DNA of 38,560 nucleotides from Maribacter sp. (GTDB lineage: Bacteria > Bacteroidota > Bacteroidia > Flavobacteriales > Flavobacteriaceae), in assembly GCA_029287355.1 (NCBI GenBank), contig JARFRH010000288.1, positions 1-38,560 on the forward strand. Direction: 5' to 3'. The notes beneath the pieces were generated by a model. The model worked only from the letters and a program-made list of their open reading frames with translations, made no database searches and had not been told where the DNA came from. A program made the translations under genes and the position numbers. Shown here piece after piece: positions 14,386 through 22,029 of the stretch; within the stretch, counting starts at the first letter, position 1; every line of letters begins with the position of its first letter.

Positions 14386-14407
14386 ATGATTTCACATACA
14401 TTGTTGG
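14386..14407 (+). repeat. Accessory-region spacer repeat, left type, beside the NTF2-like pseudogene
   Basis: ATGATTTCACATACATTGTTGG ends nine bases before the stop codon of the pseudogene. Read on the minus strand, the copy at 14904-14931 (TTTCATATACGAGAGCGTTAGC) matches it at TTTCAYATAC and GTTRG, so the pseudogene is bounded by inverted copies. Confidence 0.45.
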
Positions 14408-14416
14408 TTTTTCGTT

Positions 14417-14872
14417 TTACTTTTTTTCATCATTCTTTGGATATGCTCTCCACGTGTAGCTTTTATATGCGATTTTCCAAGAATTTTCATACTTAAGCAA
14501 TAAAAAATAATCCGTAAAAATCTTCCAATTGGGTATCACGATTTCCGCCTTGGCGATTGCAGCATCTTTTTCGTAATCAATTGAGATTATTCGTCCAATT
14601 CTATTTGATTTTTAACCCTCTTTCACATTTGAGATATACTTTTCTCCTGAGCCAATTCTCAGACTATCTTCCGTTGTTACGGTATAAAGATTAAAGTCAG
14701 GATGAAAGACTTTTCTTAATCTGTCGGGTTGCCCATTGGCTGTACCTTCAATATAGTGCATTAAAGTCTCCGTTATTTGCCCAATCTCTGACTTGATACT
14801 GTCAGTTTGAGCATTTGTAGTTGATCCTAAAACCAAAATTAGTCCGAAAGTTATAATTTTCAGTAGTTTCAT
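14417..14872 (-). pseudogene. NTF2-like secreted protein gene interrupted by one in-frame stop
   Basis: The frame starts at ATG 14872 with a signal peptide (MKLLKIITFGLILVLG, TNAQ cleavage site) and a nuclear-transport-factor-2-like / putative lumazine-binding fold (LMHYIEGTANGQPDRLRKVF, HPDFNLYTV). After residue 86 (NVKEG) a TAA at 14612-14614 stops translation. Beyond it the same frame stays open for 64 codons and still reads as the second half of the family (RIGRIISIDYEKDAAIAKAE, FTDYFLLLKYENSWKI, YKSYTWRAYPKND) to TAA at 14417. One C-to-T change (CAA, Gln, to TAA) explains the break, so the loss is recent. The intact length would be 151 residues. Confidence 0.8.
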
Positions 14873-14903
14873 TTTAATATCATTTCTGTTTTTTCTTGTG
14901 CAA

Positions 14904-14931
14904 GCTAACGCTCTCGTATATGAAAAGTCGC
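14904..14931 (-). repeat. Accessory-region spacer repeat, right type, before the NTF2-like start
   Basis: GCTAACGCTCTCGTATATGA with AAAGTCGC following lies 32 bases before the pseudogene's start codon on its coding strand. It is the clearest copy of this repeat: the minus strand reads GCGACTTTTCATATACGAGA then GCGTTAGC. The next 150 bases up to the oxygenase stop hold no gene. Confidence 0.5.
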
Positions 14932-15084
14932 AAGTTTTATGTACTATCTTTTCAAAATATCACTGACCTTTATTCTTTGTATACATTTTCGTTTTAGCAC
15001 TTAATCCGCGAATGTTTATATAAGTTGATGGCTATTGGCCTTCTCTTTTCCTAAAAGCCCCTACAAAGGTATTACTTCAACACA

Positions 15085-15672
15085 TTACCTGTAAGGTGGA
15101 CCTGAAACCCAACCAACAATTGATTGACGTATACCTTTAGTTATAGGGGTAACCCGATGAATAATAAATGACGGGAAAATGATTATTGTGCCTTTCTCAC
15201 GCGGAGCATTCACTATTTTCTGATTAATCATAAACTGTAAATCCCCTCCCTCATAATCATCTGGATTTGATAACTGAATAGTCATGCTTAACTTTCTAGA
15301 TGAAGTTTCTCCCACACCGAAATCCAAATGCCACTCAAAAAAATCGCCTTTTGAATATCTTGTAAGTTGTAACCCCTCGTGAAATCCTAACAAATCAAAC
15401 CAATACCTTTCATTATTACATTTAATAGCAAGACCTGCCAACTTATTATAAATCCATTCATTCTCTTGATTATTTTCAACAAACATCACTGAGCTCTTTC
15501 GTAACGAATCAACATGCTCACTGTTTCCACTAACAGGTGCTTTTATCGTCTTATCAGCATCCCAAAAGTTGAGAATTTTATCTATTTCATGAGGGAGAAA
15601 TAATCCTTGATAATAAATGTATTCTACAAAGTTATGTTTGAGGGGAAGTCCAAATGAATAGTTTTTTGACAT
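15085..15672 (-). CDS. 2OG-Fe(II) oxygenase (prolyl 4-hydroxylase type)
   Basis: The 195-residue protein carries the double-stranded beta-helix signature of Fe(II)/2-oxoglutarate dioxygenases: the metal ligands His115 and Asp117 (FEWHLDFG) and His172 (IIHRVTP), and the 2-oxoglutarate-binding Arg182 (GIRQSIVGWVSGP). The conserved LSNPDDYEGGDLQF block lies between. The family hydroxylates proteins or small molecules (PiuC/YbiX-like members act in iron-related functions), but the substrate here cannot be told. All ligands are present, so it should be active. It stands alone on the minus strand in the accessory region. Confidence 0.85.
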   Translation of the reverse strand: MSKNYSFGLPLKHNFVEYIYYQGLFLPHEIDKILNFWDADKTIKAPVSGNSEHVDSLRKSSVMFVENNQENEWIYNKLAGLAIKCNNERYWFDLLGFHEGLQLTRYSKGDFFEWHLDFGVGETSSRKLSMTIQLSNPDDYEGGDLQFMINQKIVNAPREKGTIIIFPSFIIHRVTPITKGIRQSIVGWVSGPPYR

Positions 15673-15787
15673 AATAAAAAGTACTGTTTTCTATAAAAAA
15701 TAAATTATCCTTAAAAGTTGAACTCTGATAGATATGATTTTCTTCATTCTATTCTATTTAGAAAAATAAGATAGGCTAATTCAGTCA

Positions 15788-15830
15788 TAGTATAGCATTG
15801 TTGACCAGTTAGCGTATATCATCGCGACAC
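15788..15830. repeat. Two spacer-repeat copies facing each other with no gene between
   Basis: TAGTATAGCATTGTTGACC (15788-15806) resembles the left-type copies (ATACATTGTTGG), and AGTTAGCGTATATCATCGCGAC (15807-15828) resembles the right-type copies. They abut, with TATAGC and GCGTATA able to pair. The remaining 258-base spacer between the oxygenase and TauE genes shows no gene. Confidence 0.35.
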
Positions 15831-15930
15831 TAATTTAAAGAATTTTAATTTTCTTCTCCAGAATTTCACAGCTAGTAATTTATAAGTTTGCCCTTGCTCT
15901 TTACATTTCTAATCCAGGTTTAAATCAGCT

Positions 15931-16347
15931 TTAGACTAAAGAACTTTTTCTTCTGTTTGTAGCTATCATCTCTAATACTGCAAAGAAAAACATCAATGTT
16001 GCAATAATGACTTTCACGGGTGTAATTACACATTCTCTGTCTCCAATAAAATACCTAGTCCATGCGGCAATGTCTGAGAAGTGAACTAGTGCCAAAGCTC
16101 CAATGAAGGCACCGATAATAGCCGGAGTACCAAACTTAAGCACTACTTGCCATGTAGCTTGTTTGCCAACAAGGGTCATTTTAAAAAGGTTGTTTAGCAA
16201 GTGAACCACTCCTGTAAGTGCTATCGCAACCTCTACCGGGAAAAACATTGCAAATGCGGACATTAGTATGGTGCCAAGCCCAAACCCCGAAAAGAACGTA
16301 AGAAGTGAAGCAAGTAAAGCGACAAGACCGATAACAAATATTTCCAT
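15931..16347 (-). pseudogene. TauE/SafE-family membrane transporter, N-terminal half only
   Basis: The 138-residue product matches the first half of TauE/SafE (sulphite exporter family) permeases: IGLVALLASLLTFFSGFGLG, then MFFPVEVAIALTGVVHLLNN, LFKMTLVGK, LKFGTPAIIGAFIGALAL and TPVKVIIATLMFFFAVLEM. About four membrane spans are seen where the family has seven to nine and about 250 residues. The frame ends NRRKSSLV, and the sequence beyond shows no continuation in any frame that resembles the missing half. It is most likely a 3'-truncated gene; a naturally short half-transporter is possible but less likely. Confidence 0.65.
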
Positions 16348-16478
16348 GAGCTAATTTTCTAATGGTTCGGCCATTGTATCGTGGTGTGAAAAGATGAGAT
16401 GATTTAAAATCATAATCAGAATTGTTCTTGTAATTCGTATGTTTTCAGTTCTTCACATGATTCCGTTATTAATTCTGA

Positions 16479-16691
16479 TTACGTACCAATGTATTTCTTA
16501 TTAATAATTAAATCCCTTGATTTATGGCCTCGATATATTTTTCCTTGAAGTTTTAATTGATAATGCTTTTCAAAAAAAAGCGTTTCCATATAGCTATCTT
16601 TTAGAAAAGTTGCTTCGTCCAACGACGTTAGTTTTCGAGGGTCATTTTTTAAATCTTCTTTTATGATGTTACAAGGATTGTTTTTACTCAT
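16479..16691 (-). CDS. Hypothetical small protein
   Basis: This frame codes for 70 residues from ATG at 16691 (a start at 16718 would add nine). It has a charged, soluble composition, with NPCNIIKEDLKNDPRKLTSL and KHYQLKLQGKIYRGH. No signal, span or known domain is seen and I do not recognise it. It lies alone between AT-rich spacers in the accessory region. Its protein-like composition gives modest support. Confidence 0.4.
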   Translation of the reverse strand: MSKNNPCNIIKEDLKNDPRKLTSLDEATFLKDSYMETLFFEKHYQLKLQGKIYRGHKSRDLIINKKYIGT

Positions 16692-16867
16692 TATTGATGA
16701 ATGATATGTTCCTGACAATAGGGTTGATAGTTTTGTTGGATAAAATCATTGGTGATTTGTTCTCTTTCGTATACTCTTTCTATACTTACATACTAAGCTC
16801 GAAATTATGGAGAAATTTTCAGAGTAAGGGAGAACAATCGATTACTCATAGTCATTGTTAGAAAACT

Positions 16868-17434
16868 TTATTTCTTTTTTAAAGGAATTGTAATTCCAAG
16901 TGCGAATGCTCCAATATACTGTTCAACGCCTGGTTGAAAGTAATAGGCATATCCCAAATCAATATTATTATTTCGTCCCAATTCCAAGCCAAAAGATAAA
17001 GGTATGTGGTAAATTATGTCACTTTTATCTATATTGTCGAAAGCTGTAAATGTTTCGAATGTACCAATTGAAGTACCGATGCCAATTTCGATATATGGTG
17101 CAACCCAAGGTATTGGGGCCCTAATTCTTGCTTTTCCACCTAATAGAAAGGCTTTTGATTCGGCCTTTTCATTCGTGGGATTATCATTCAAATCTCTTCC
17201 ATTTGAGCTTGTCAAAATTAAACCCGCATAAGGTCTTAATTCAAACCAAGAAGCGACTTTTAGTACGAGCTCTGCTTGCATAAAAAATCCATCGTCAAAC
17301 ATTTCATCAATGCTGTTAAATGGCACACTCAGTCCATATCCAATTTGAGCACTTATTGTCTTTTCCTTTATAAACTGTGCTTCAACTAGGTTAGAAGTTA
17401 GGATTGTTATTATTAATATTAGGGTGTTTTTCAT
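16868..17434 (-). CDS. Secreted outer-membrane beta-barrel protein
   Basis: The 188-residue product has a signal peptide (MKNTLILIITILTSNLVEAQ) and then short amphipathic strands typical of an eight-stranded barrel: ISAQIGYGLSVPF, FFMQAELVLKVASWFELRPY, AFLLGGKARIRA, VAPYIEIGIGTSIG, IPLSFGLELG and NIDLGYAYYF, ending GAFALGITIPL. This resembles OmpA-membrane-domain-like or OMP_b-brl porin-family proteins of Bacteroidota. The function is not known. It is the last of the single minus-strand genes before the phosphatase gene. Confidence 0.75.
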   Translation of the reverse strand: MKNTLILIITILTSNLVEAQFIKEKTISAQIGYGLSVPFNSIDEMFDDGFFMQAELVLKVASWFELRPYAGLILTSSNGRDLNDNPTNEKAESKAFLLGGKARIRAPIPWVAPYIEIGIGTSIGTFETFTAFDNIDKSDIIYHIPLSFGLELGRNNNIDLGYAYYFQPGVEQYIGAFALGITIPLKKK

Positions 17435-17574
17435 AATATGTTACAGCGGTTGGATAAGCGTATTAGTACACATATCCTTTTTTTAGAAATAGCATTCAAA
17501 AAATAATTAAACATAACTATCTCAATAGAATAGCGCGATTCAAACTACATCAAACATTTACACTGGAAAAATAG

Positions 17575-19203
17575 TTAGTCGTGAAAAGAAACGGTCATGG
17601 GCCACCCTTCAAATTGTTCGGCATTGTCCTTTGTCACATCAACATAACGGGGCCAGCATTCGAAAGTGGCTTCTTGGGTTGCCTTATTCAATCGAATCAA
17701 GCCGTAACCCCCTCCTTTTGAGTGGCTTTCAGGATTAACATAGGCCATCATACTTATTTTGTTGTTGAAGCCATCTAGGTAATCACCCGTCCAGGGTAAA
17801 GTGGTATTTGGATTGGGATTAGGCCCCGCCATCTCATTCTCGGGCCACCACCAGCGGCTGTAATAGTCGTTTACAATTGCGGGTACGACAAATGACCATG
17901 GGCCATCACCGAAATCGTGGATACCTTGTTTGATAACCGTAGCCAAATGCTGATCCCCTGCAATATGGATTGCCCCACTCTTTTGAATCAGTTCCAATGC
18001 TTTTTTCCGGCCTGTTTGTGGCCAACCGTTAGAATCCAAATCAGCATGAAGTCTGTTCGTTTTCTGGCCATGAATATGTGCTCCACCGCAAAAACCAGTT
18101 TGAGAGAGTACTACTTTAAGTGCATCTGTATTTTTAGCTCCCCAATCCTCTAAAAAGGCGAGTTGGCGATCGCCCAATAATTTCAATCCCGGTAAATCGA
18201 TGGAAGCTGGATCGTATTCCGGGTTTCTAATGTGATCGGGTCGAGGCCCTTGTTGGGGAATTTTACCTTCTGGTCCTGATTTGAATTTGCGGTCTTCGAG
18301 AATCGCAAAATCGACACCCCCTAATACCAAGTTCGTGTAATATACGCCGATACCTTGTTGAATAGGAGTAGGGTCATATGGGTCGGGTAGGTGTGCTGTT
18401 TGACAGCGTTCTACCATTTTTACATATTCAGGATGATAGGTATACCCGCCATCAGGGCTTCCTTGTGACGTTGAAACCTTACCATTTTCACCCCAAAGAT
18501 TGCCCTGCCCGATATCATGATCATCTGGAATAGTAATCGCAGGACGATGGCGAAAGGTCTCTCGAAATTGGAGTCCGAATTTCAACCACGCGGCCGTATG
18601 TTCGGTATGGTCGTATGATTGGTCACCCGCAAAGAATATCAAATCAGGATTTTGGTGGTTGATGTTCCGCACATAGTTTTCACGCATTCCACGATCTTTG
18701 TTCGAATTACAGGATAGGGCAGCAAAGGAGATTTGTTCATTTTCATCCGGATTTTTTCGAATCAGTCCTTCGTAAGAAGCATTTTGCCCATGACGGATTC
18801 GATATTTGGTGTTTTTAGAATCGTCCCAATTGGTTATTCTAAATAAAGCCGACCAACCCAAATCGTTGACATTTTGCTTTTGGATTTCTTTCCATGCGCC
18901 TTTTTCTTCAAGCTCTTGTCGAACTTCCCTTGTCTCTTCGGGATAGAGTGGGTATAATTGAGCACTTAGTTTTAAGGTATTGTTCGAAACCGTATATATT
19001 CCGAAAGCGACTACACTATCACGAGCTACTTTTAAATCAATTATCGGGTTGTCATCGCGGTTCCACCAATCGTTAATCGCAAGCGTATCAACATTGGAAA
19101 ATGGTGCGGTAAAGGGTAGAATTAGCTCTGCGGTCTTCTCCGGGTTTTGATTACACCCGATGAAAACAAGAAACAGTAGGGATGCGATTGACAGTCTTAT
19201 CAT
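17575..19203 (-). CDS. PhoD-like metallophosphatase, lipoprotein
   Basis: The protein has 542 residues from ATG at 19203. A longer reading to 19266 would overlap the upstream gene and put 21 residues before the lipoprotein signal MIRLSIASLLFLVFIGC (Cys17), so it is rejected. The PhoD/alkaline-phosphatase D fold is shown by FAALSCNSNKD, DLIFFAGDQSYDHTEHTAAW, ITIPDDHDIGQGNLWG and, near the end, AIHIAGDQHLATVIKQG, which supply the binuclear metal ligands. Such enzymes cleave phosphomono- or diesters outside the cell. It starts one base after the metallo-beta-lactamase stop, so the two are probably co-transcribed. Confidence 0.88.
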   Translation of the reverse strand: MIRLSIASLLFLVFIGCNQNPEKTAELILPFTAPFSNVDTLAINDWWNRDDNPIIDLKVARDSVVAFGIYTVSNNTLKLSAQLYPLYPEETREVRQELEEKGAWKEIQKQNVNDLGWSALFRITNWDDSKNTKYRIRHGQNASYEGLIRKNPDENEQISFAALSCNSNKDRGMRENYVRNINHQNPDLIFFAGDQSYDHTEHTAAWLKFGLQFRETFRHRPAITIPDDHDIGQGNLWGENGKVSTSQGSPDGGYTYHPEYVKMVERCQTAHLPDPYDPTPIQQGIGVYYTNLVLGGVDFAILEDRKFKSGPEGKIPQQGPRPDHIRNPEYDPASIDLPGLKLLGDRQLAFLEDWGAKNTDALKVVLSQTGFCGGAHIHGQKTNRLHADLDSNGWPQTGRKKALELIQKSGAIHIAGDQHLATVIKQGIHDFGDGPWSFVVPAIVNDYYSRWWWPENEMAGPNPNPNTTLPWTGDYLDGFNNKISMMAYVNPESHSKGGGYGLIRLNKATQEATFECWPRYVDVTKDNAEQFEGWPMTVSFHD

Positions 19204-19204
19204 T

Positions 19205-19948
19205 TTAATCGATTTTAAAAAGTTCAATGGTATAATCGAGCAATACCGTATTTCCATGTTTTCCATGACCCGGTACTATGGTCTTAAGATTAGGATACGC
19301 ATCTTTGATGTTTTGTACAGTCTTGCTCCATTCCATGATATTGGCATCTTCAAGATTACCTTTTGATGCATTTAGGGACTTTATCATACATCCGCCAAAA
19401 ATTAATTCTTCATTTGAAATGTAACTTATGATGTTGTCCTTGGTATGTGCATCTCCGAAGAATTTATTAATGACTTTTCCTCCTCCAATTTCTAATTCAT
19501 TCTGAATATCAAACCCAATTTGTGGTGAAACAACCCCATCGATTTTGGCCAGTTCAATAGTTTTGTTACTTGAATAAGATGGAATTTTAGCATCGTGAAA
19601 AGCTTCTAAACCACCTAAGCAATCAATATGAAAATGATTAACTATAACAGCTTTTACCGTAGCCTTTTTTTGGAAGTGCAGCCAATACAACAACTCTTGT
19701 GATACCACAGCATTAGCTGGGGTGTCAAAAACTACAGCTTCATTATTGTTTATATAAATAAGACCATTGCATGCTACTTTGCCGAAATCATTCGTGTTTA
19801 AATAAGAAACATGAACATAGCTATTTTTCGAGATGGGCCTTATATGTAAAGATTCTGAATTGTAAGCTTCATCTGTTTGCTGTGACTTACATTGTAATTG
19901 AACTAATCCTAAAAAAAGTAATAGCAGGAATGATTTTTTTATCGACAT
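19205..19948 (-). CDS. Subclass B1 metallo-beta-lactamase
   Basis: The 247-residue protein has the complete subclass B1 zinc set: His105, His107 and Asp109 (NHFHIDCLGG), His168 (GDAHTKDN), Cys187 (FGGCMIK) and His228 (VPGHGKHG); Lys190 after the cysteine and Asn193 (KSLNASKG) are the usual substrate-carboxylate contacts. The N-terminal signal (KKSFLLLLFLGLVQLQC) could be either a Sec or an atypical lipoprotein signal with Cys20. Such enzymes hydrolyse beta-lactams including carbapenems in the periplasm and are commonly chromosomal in flavobacteria. Activity here is inferred from residues only. It is followed by the PhoD-like gene. Confidence 0.85.
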   Translation of the reverse strand: MSIKKSFLLLLFLGLVQLQCKSQQTDEAYNSESLHIRPISKNSYVHVSYLNTNDFGKVACNGLIYINNNEAVVFDTPANAVVSQELLYWLHFQKKATVKAVIVNHFHIDCLGGLEAFHDAKIPSYSSNKTIELAKIDGVVSPQIGFDIQNELEIGGGKVINKFFGDAHTKDNIISYISNEELIFGGCMIKSLNASKGNLEDANIMEWSKTVQNIKDAYPNLKTIVPGHGKHGNTVLLDYTIELFKID

Positions 19949-19992
19949 CGAATGATTTTAGCACTATAAATATATAGCTTTACCTAGCAATT

Positions 19993-20367
19993 ATGAACAA
20001 CGGCGAATCACACAAACTGATTTTTATATATAATGCCGATTCAGGCCTAGGAAATTTATTGCTAGACGGGGCACATAAGATTTTGAGTCCTAGTACCTAT
20101 AAATGTAGTCTTTGTAGCCTTACTTTTGGAGCCTTTTCTGAGAAGTCGGAATGGAAAAAATTCAGGAAAGGAAGCCATGTTAAAATGAAGTTTCTGCATA
20201 AAGATGAATTCAGAAAACAATATGCCTCAAAATTTGGACATAAATTTATTTTTCCTATTGTACTGGCTCAAACAAATGAAGAATTTGAGGTGTTTATATC
20301 AACTGAGGAGCTAAACAATTTTGAAAAAGAAGAGGATTTGATCAGGTTGATTCGGACAAGGGTCTAG
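19993..20367 (+). CDS. Conserved-looking protein of unknown function
   Basis: The 124-residue soluble protein begins LIFIYNADSGLGNLLLDG, then HKILSPSTYKCSLCSLTFGA with a CxxC (about residues 38-41), WKKFRKG, FPIVLAQ and FEVFISTEELN. The mix of a beta-strand opening, CxxC and final helix suggests a small enzyme-like or metal-binding fold. I cannot name a family with confidence. It is divergent from the beta-lactamase gene and converges with engB, two bases apart at their stops. Confidence 0.65.
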   Translation: MNNGESHKLIFIYNADSGLGNLLLDGAHKILSPSTYKCSLCSLTFGAFSEKSEWKKFRKGSHVKMKFLHKDEFRKQYASKFGHKFIFPIVLAQTNEEFEVFISTEELNNFEKEEDLIRLIRTRV

Positions 20368-20369
20368 TG

Positions 20370-20987
20370 TTACTTTTTTTGATCATTAAAAAACTGCTCC
20401 GTTATCCCTTCGATAAAATTCAATAATTCATCACGGCCTGTATTTTTAGTGGAAGAGGTGATGAAATGTTGCGGAGCTTCTTGCCAAACACCTTCTAATA
20501 AGGTGTGAAGATATGCGCTAACATTCCGTTCGATAGCCTTAGGTTTTAGTTTGTCGGCCTTGGTGAAAATAATACAAAAAGGAATGCCGTTTTCGCCCAT
20601 CCATTCCATAAATTCCATATCGATTTTTTGAGGCTCATGACGTACATCCACCAAGACAAATGAACAGACTAATTGTTGTCTTTGTTCAAAATAATTGGTG
20701 ATGTATTTTTGAAAGGTTTTTTTGGCTTTTTTCGAAACTCGCGCATAACCATACCCCGGTAAATCAACCAGAAACCAATTGCCATTGACCTTAAAATGAT
20801 TGATAAGTTGTGTTTTTCCAGGGCGACCTGATGTTTTGGCCAAATTCTTCCGCTCCATCAACATATTGATTAGGGAGGATTTACCTACGTTCGATCTGCC
20901 GATAAAAGCATATTCGGGTAAGAGTTCATTCGGACATTTGCTAACGTCTGAATTACTGATTACAAAGTCAGCGGACTTTATCTTCAT
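20370..20987 (-). CDS. engB: Ribosome-biogenesis GTPase EngB (YihA/YsxC)
   Basis: EngB is an essential TRAFAC GTPase that helps assemble the 50S subunit. The 205-residue protein has all the G motifs: G1 GRSNVGKSS (about residues 30-38), G2 region SGRPGKTQ with Thr59, G3 DLPGYG (75-80), G4 TKAD (142-145) and the later SSTKNTG. Length is typical. Its start lies 10 bases after the stop of the alpha/beta hydrolase gene on the same strand, so the two form an operon led by the hydrolase. Confidence 0.95.
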   Translation of the reverse strand: MKIKSADFVISNSDVSKCPNELLPEYAFIGRSNVGKSSLINMLMERKNLAKTSGRPGKTQLINHFKVNGNWFLVDLPGYGYARVSKKAKKTFQKYITNYFEQRQQLVCSFVLVDVRHEPQKIDMEFMEWMGENGIPFCIIFTKADKLKPKAIERNVSAYLHTLLEGVWQEAPQHFITSSTKNTGRDELLNFIEGITEQFFNDQKK

Positions 20988-20997
20988 CTGAAGAGAG

Positions 20998-21762
20998 TTA
21001 GAAGTTACGCTTATCTAGCCAAGCATCAAGAATGATATTGAATTCTTCAGGATGTTCCATCATGGGTGCATGGCCGCATTTTTTAATCCAGAATAAATCG
21101 GAATCGGGTAAAAGTTCATGAAAAAGCTGGGCTACATCAGGTGGGGTAACACTATCATTTTTACCCCAAATGATACAAGTAGGGGTATGCATTTTGGGCA
21201 AATCTTGCGCCATATTGTGACGTATGGCACTTTTGGCGATTGCAAGGGTCTTTACAAGTTTTACTCTATCATTTACGGTCGCGAAAACTTCGTCGACAAT
21301 TTCTTCTGTTGCCACCGCGGGATCATAAAAGACATCCTGCGCTTTTTTCTTTATAAACTCGTAGTCACCACGCTTCGGATAGCCATCACCCATAGCACTT
21401 TCATAAAGGCCAGAACTGCCTGTAATTACAAGTGCTTTGACCATTTTAGGGTACATTTTGGAGTGTAATAATCCAATGTGTCCGCCTAAAGAATTTCCTA
21501 AAAGAATAACATCTTTTAGTCCTTTGAATTCTATGAATTTTTCAACGTATTTAGCAAACTGCTTCACATTGGTCTTCAACATGGGCATGTCATAGATGGG
21601 AAGTTCAGGAATAAGAATTTTGTATCCCTTTTTCGGAAAATGCTCCATAACACCTTCGAAATTGCTCAAACCACCCATAAGTCCATGTAAAATAATAATA
21701 GGGGTGCCCTCACCCTTTTCAATGTACTTGTATTTCCCTTCGGTAACTATGTTTTCATTCAT
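20998..21762 (-). CDS. Alpha/beta hydrolase
   Basis: The 254-residue protein has the alpha/beta-hydrolase fold with the oxyanion HGLMGG (26-31), the nucleophile elbow GNSLGG (Ser91), Asp203 in WGKNDSVTPP and His231 in KKCGHAPMMEHPE, that is, a complete Ser-Asp-His triad. The substrate cannot be told; similar genes beside engB in flavobacteria are annotated only as hydrolases. It has no signal peptide and should be cytoplasmic. A good promoter lies at 21787-21818 on the minus strand. Confidence 0.88.
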   Translation of the reverse strand: MNENIVTEGKYKYIEKGEGTPIIILHGLMGGLSNFEGVMEHFPKKGYKILIPELPIYDMPMLKTNVKQFAKYVEKFIEFKGLKDVILLGNSLGGHIGLLHSKMYPKMVKALVITGSSGLYESAMGDGYPKRGDYEFIKKKAQDVFYDPAVATEEIVDEVFATVNDRVKLVKTLAIAKSAIRHNMAQDLPKMHTPTCIIWGKNDSVTPPDVAQLFHELLPDSDLFWIKKCGHAPMMEHPEEFNIILDAWLDKRNF

Positions 21763-21786
21763 GCAAAGTCGAATCTGGTATTAGGG

Positions 21787-21818
21787 CAAATATAGGCAAT
21801 TCCCCATAATACCATCAA
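21787..21818 (-). promoter_or_regulatory. Promoter for the alpha/beta hydrolase-engB operon
   Basis: On the minus strand TATATTTG (plus-strand CAAATATA, 21787-21794) matches the Bacteroidota -7 consensus TANNTTTG, and TTG (plus-strand CAA, 21816-21818) lies 21 bases upstream at the -33 place. Transcription would begin close to 21780, giving a leader of about 20 bases to the ATG at 21762. Confidence 0.55.
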
Positions 21819-21933
21819 TGTGTTGAAACGTGGTAAATGGACTTAAAAGGTGTATTTAACCTTCTGTTTAAGATAAGAATAGTTGATTGCTAGAGACGAT
21901 GATTTAGGTTGCGACGGGGCGCATTTCATCATA

Positions 21934-21983
21934 AAAGTGGAAAATTAAATCACAAAGTGGTAAAAAGTGGTAAAATGTGGTAA
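21934..21983 (+). promoter_or_regulatory. MraZ operator: four GTGG boxes in a 10-bp register
   Basis: Four boxes of the form AAAGTGG-N3 lie on an exact 10-bp lattice: 21934-21943 (AAAGTGGAAA), an empty slot at 21944-21953, then 21954-21963 (AAAGTGGTAA), 21964-21973 (AAAGTGGTAA) and 21974-21983 (AATGTGGTAA). MraZ is known to bind direct repeats at 10-bp spacing upstream of its own gene, TGGGN in proteobacteria and AAAGTGK in mollicutes. The array ends 10 bases before the -7 element and covers the -33 region, fitting autorepression. Confidence 0.8.
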
Positions 21984-21992
21984 TAATATTTC

Positions 21993-22000
21993 TATATTTG
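21993..22000 (+). promoter_or_regulatory. -7 promoter element of the dcw cluster
   Basis: TATATTTG is a perfect match to TANNTTTG and lies 30 bases before the preferred mraZ start. The -33 element would fall inside the MraZ box array (no clean TTG is seen there), so repressor and polymerase would compete. The start point is expected near 22006. Confidence 0.7.
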
Positions 22001-22029
22001 AGTTATTAAACGAAACCAACCCATTTAAA

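Noticed and set aside
14904-14931. Naming the spacer repeats integron attC sites
   Set aside because: The core does not fit RYYYAAC/GTTRRRY exactly and no integrase gene is present in the window, so only a cassette-like arrangement is claimed.
11880-17574. CRISPR array or prophage in the accessory region
   Set aside because: No regularly spaced direct repeats, Cas genes or phage structural genes are seen; the repeats are few, diverged and in both orientations.
19204-19266. Longer start for the PhoD-like gene
   Set aside because: It would overlap the beta-lactamase gene and place 21 residues before a clear lipoprotein signal.
21967-22029. Longer mraZ start at GTG 21967
   Set aside because: It would start inside the MraZ boxes and before the -7 element, and the extra residues do not match the family N-terminus.
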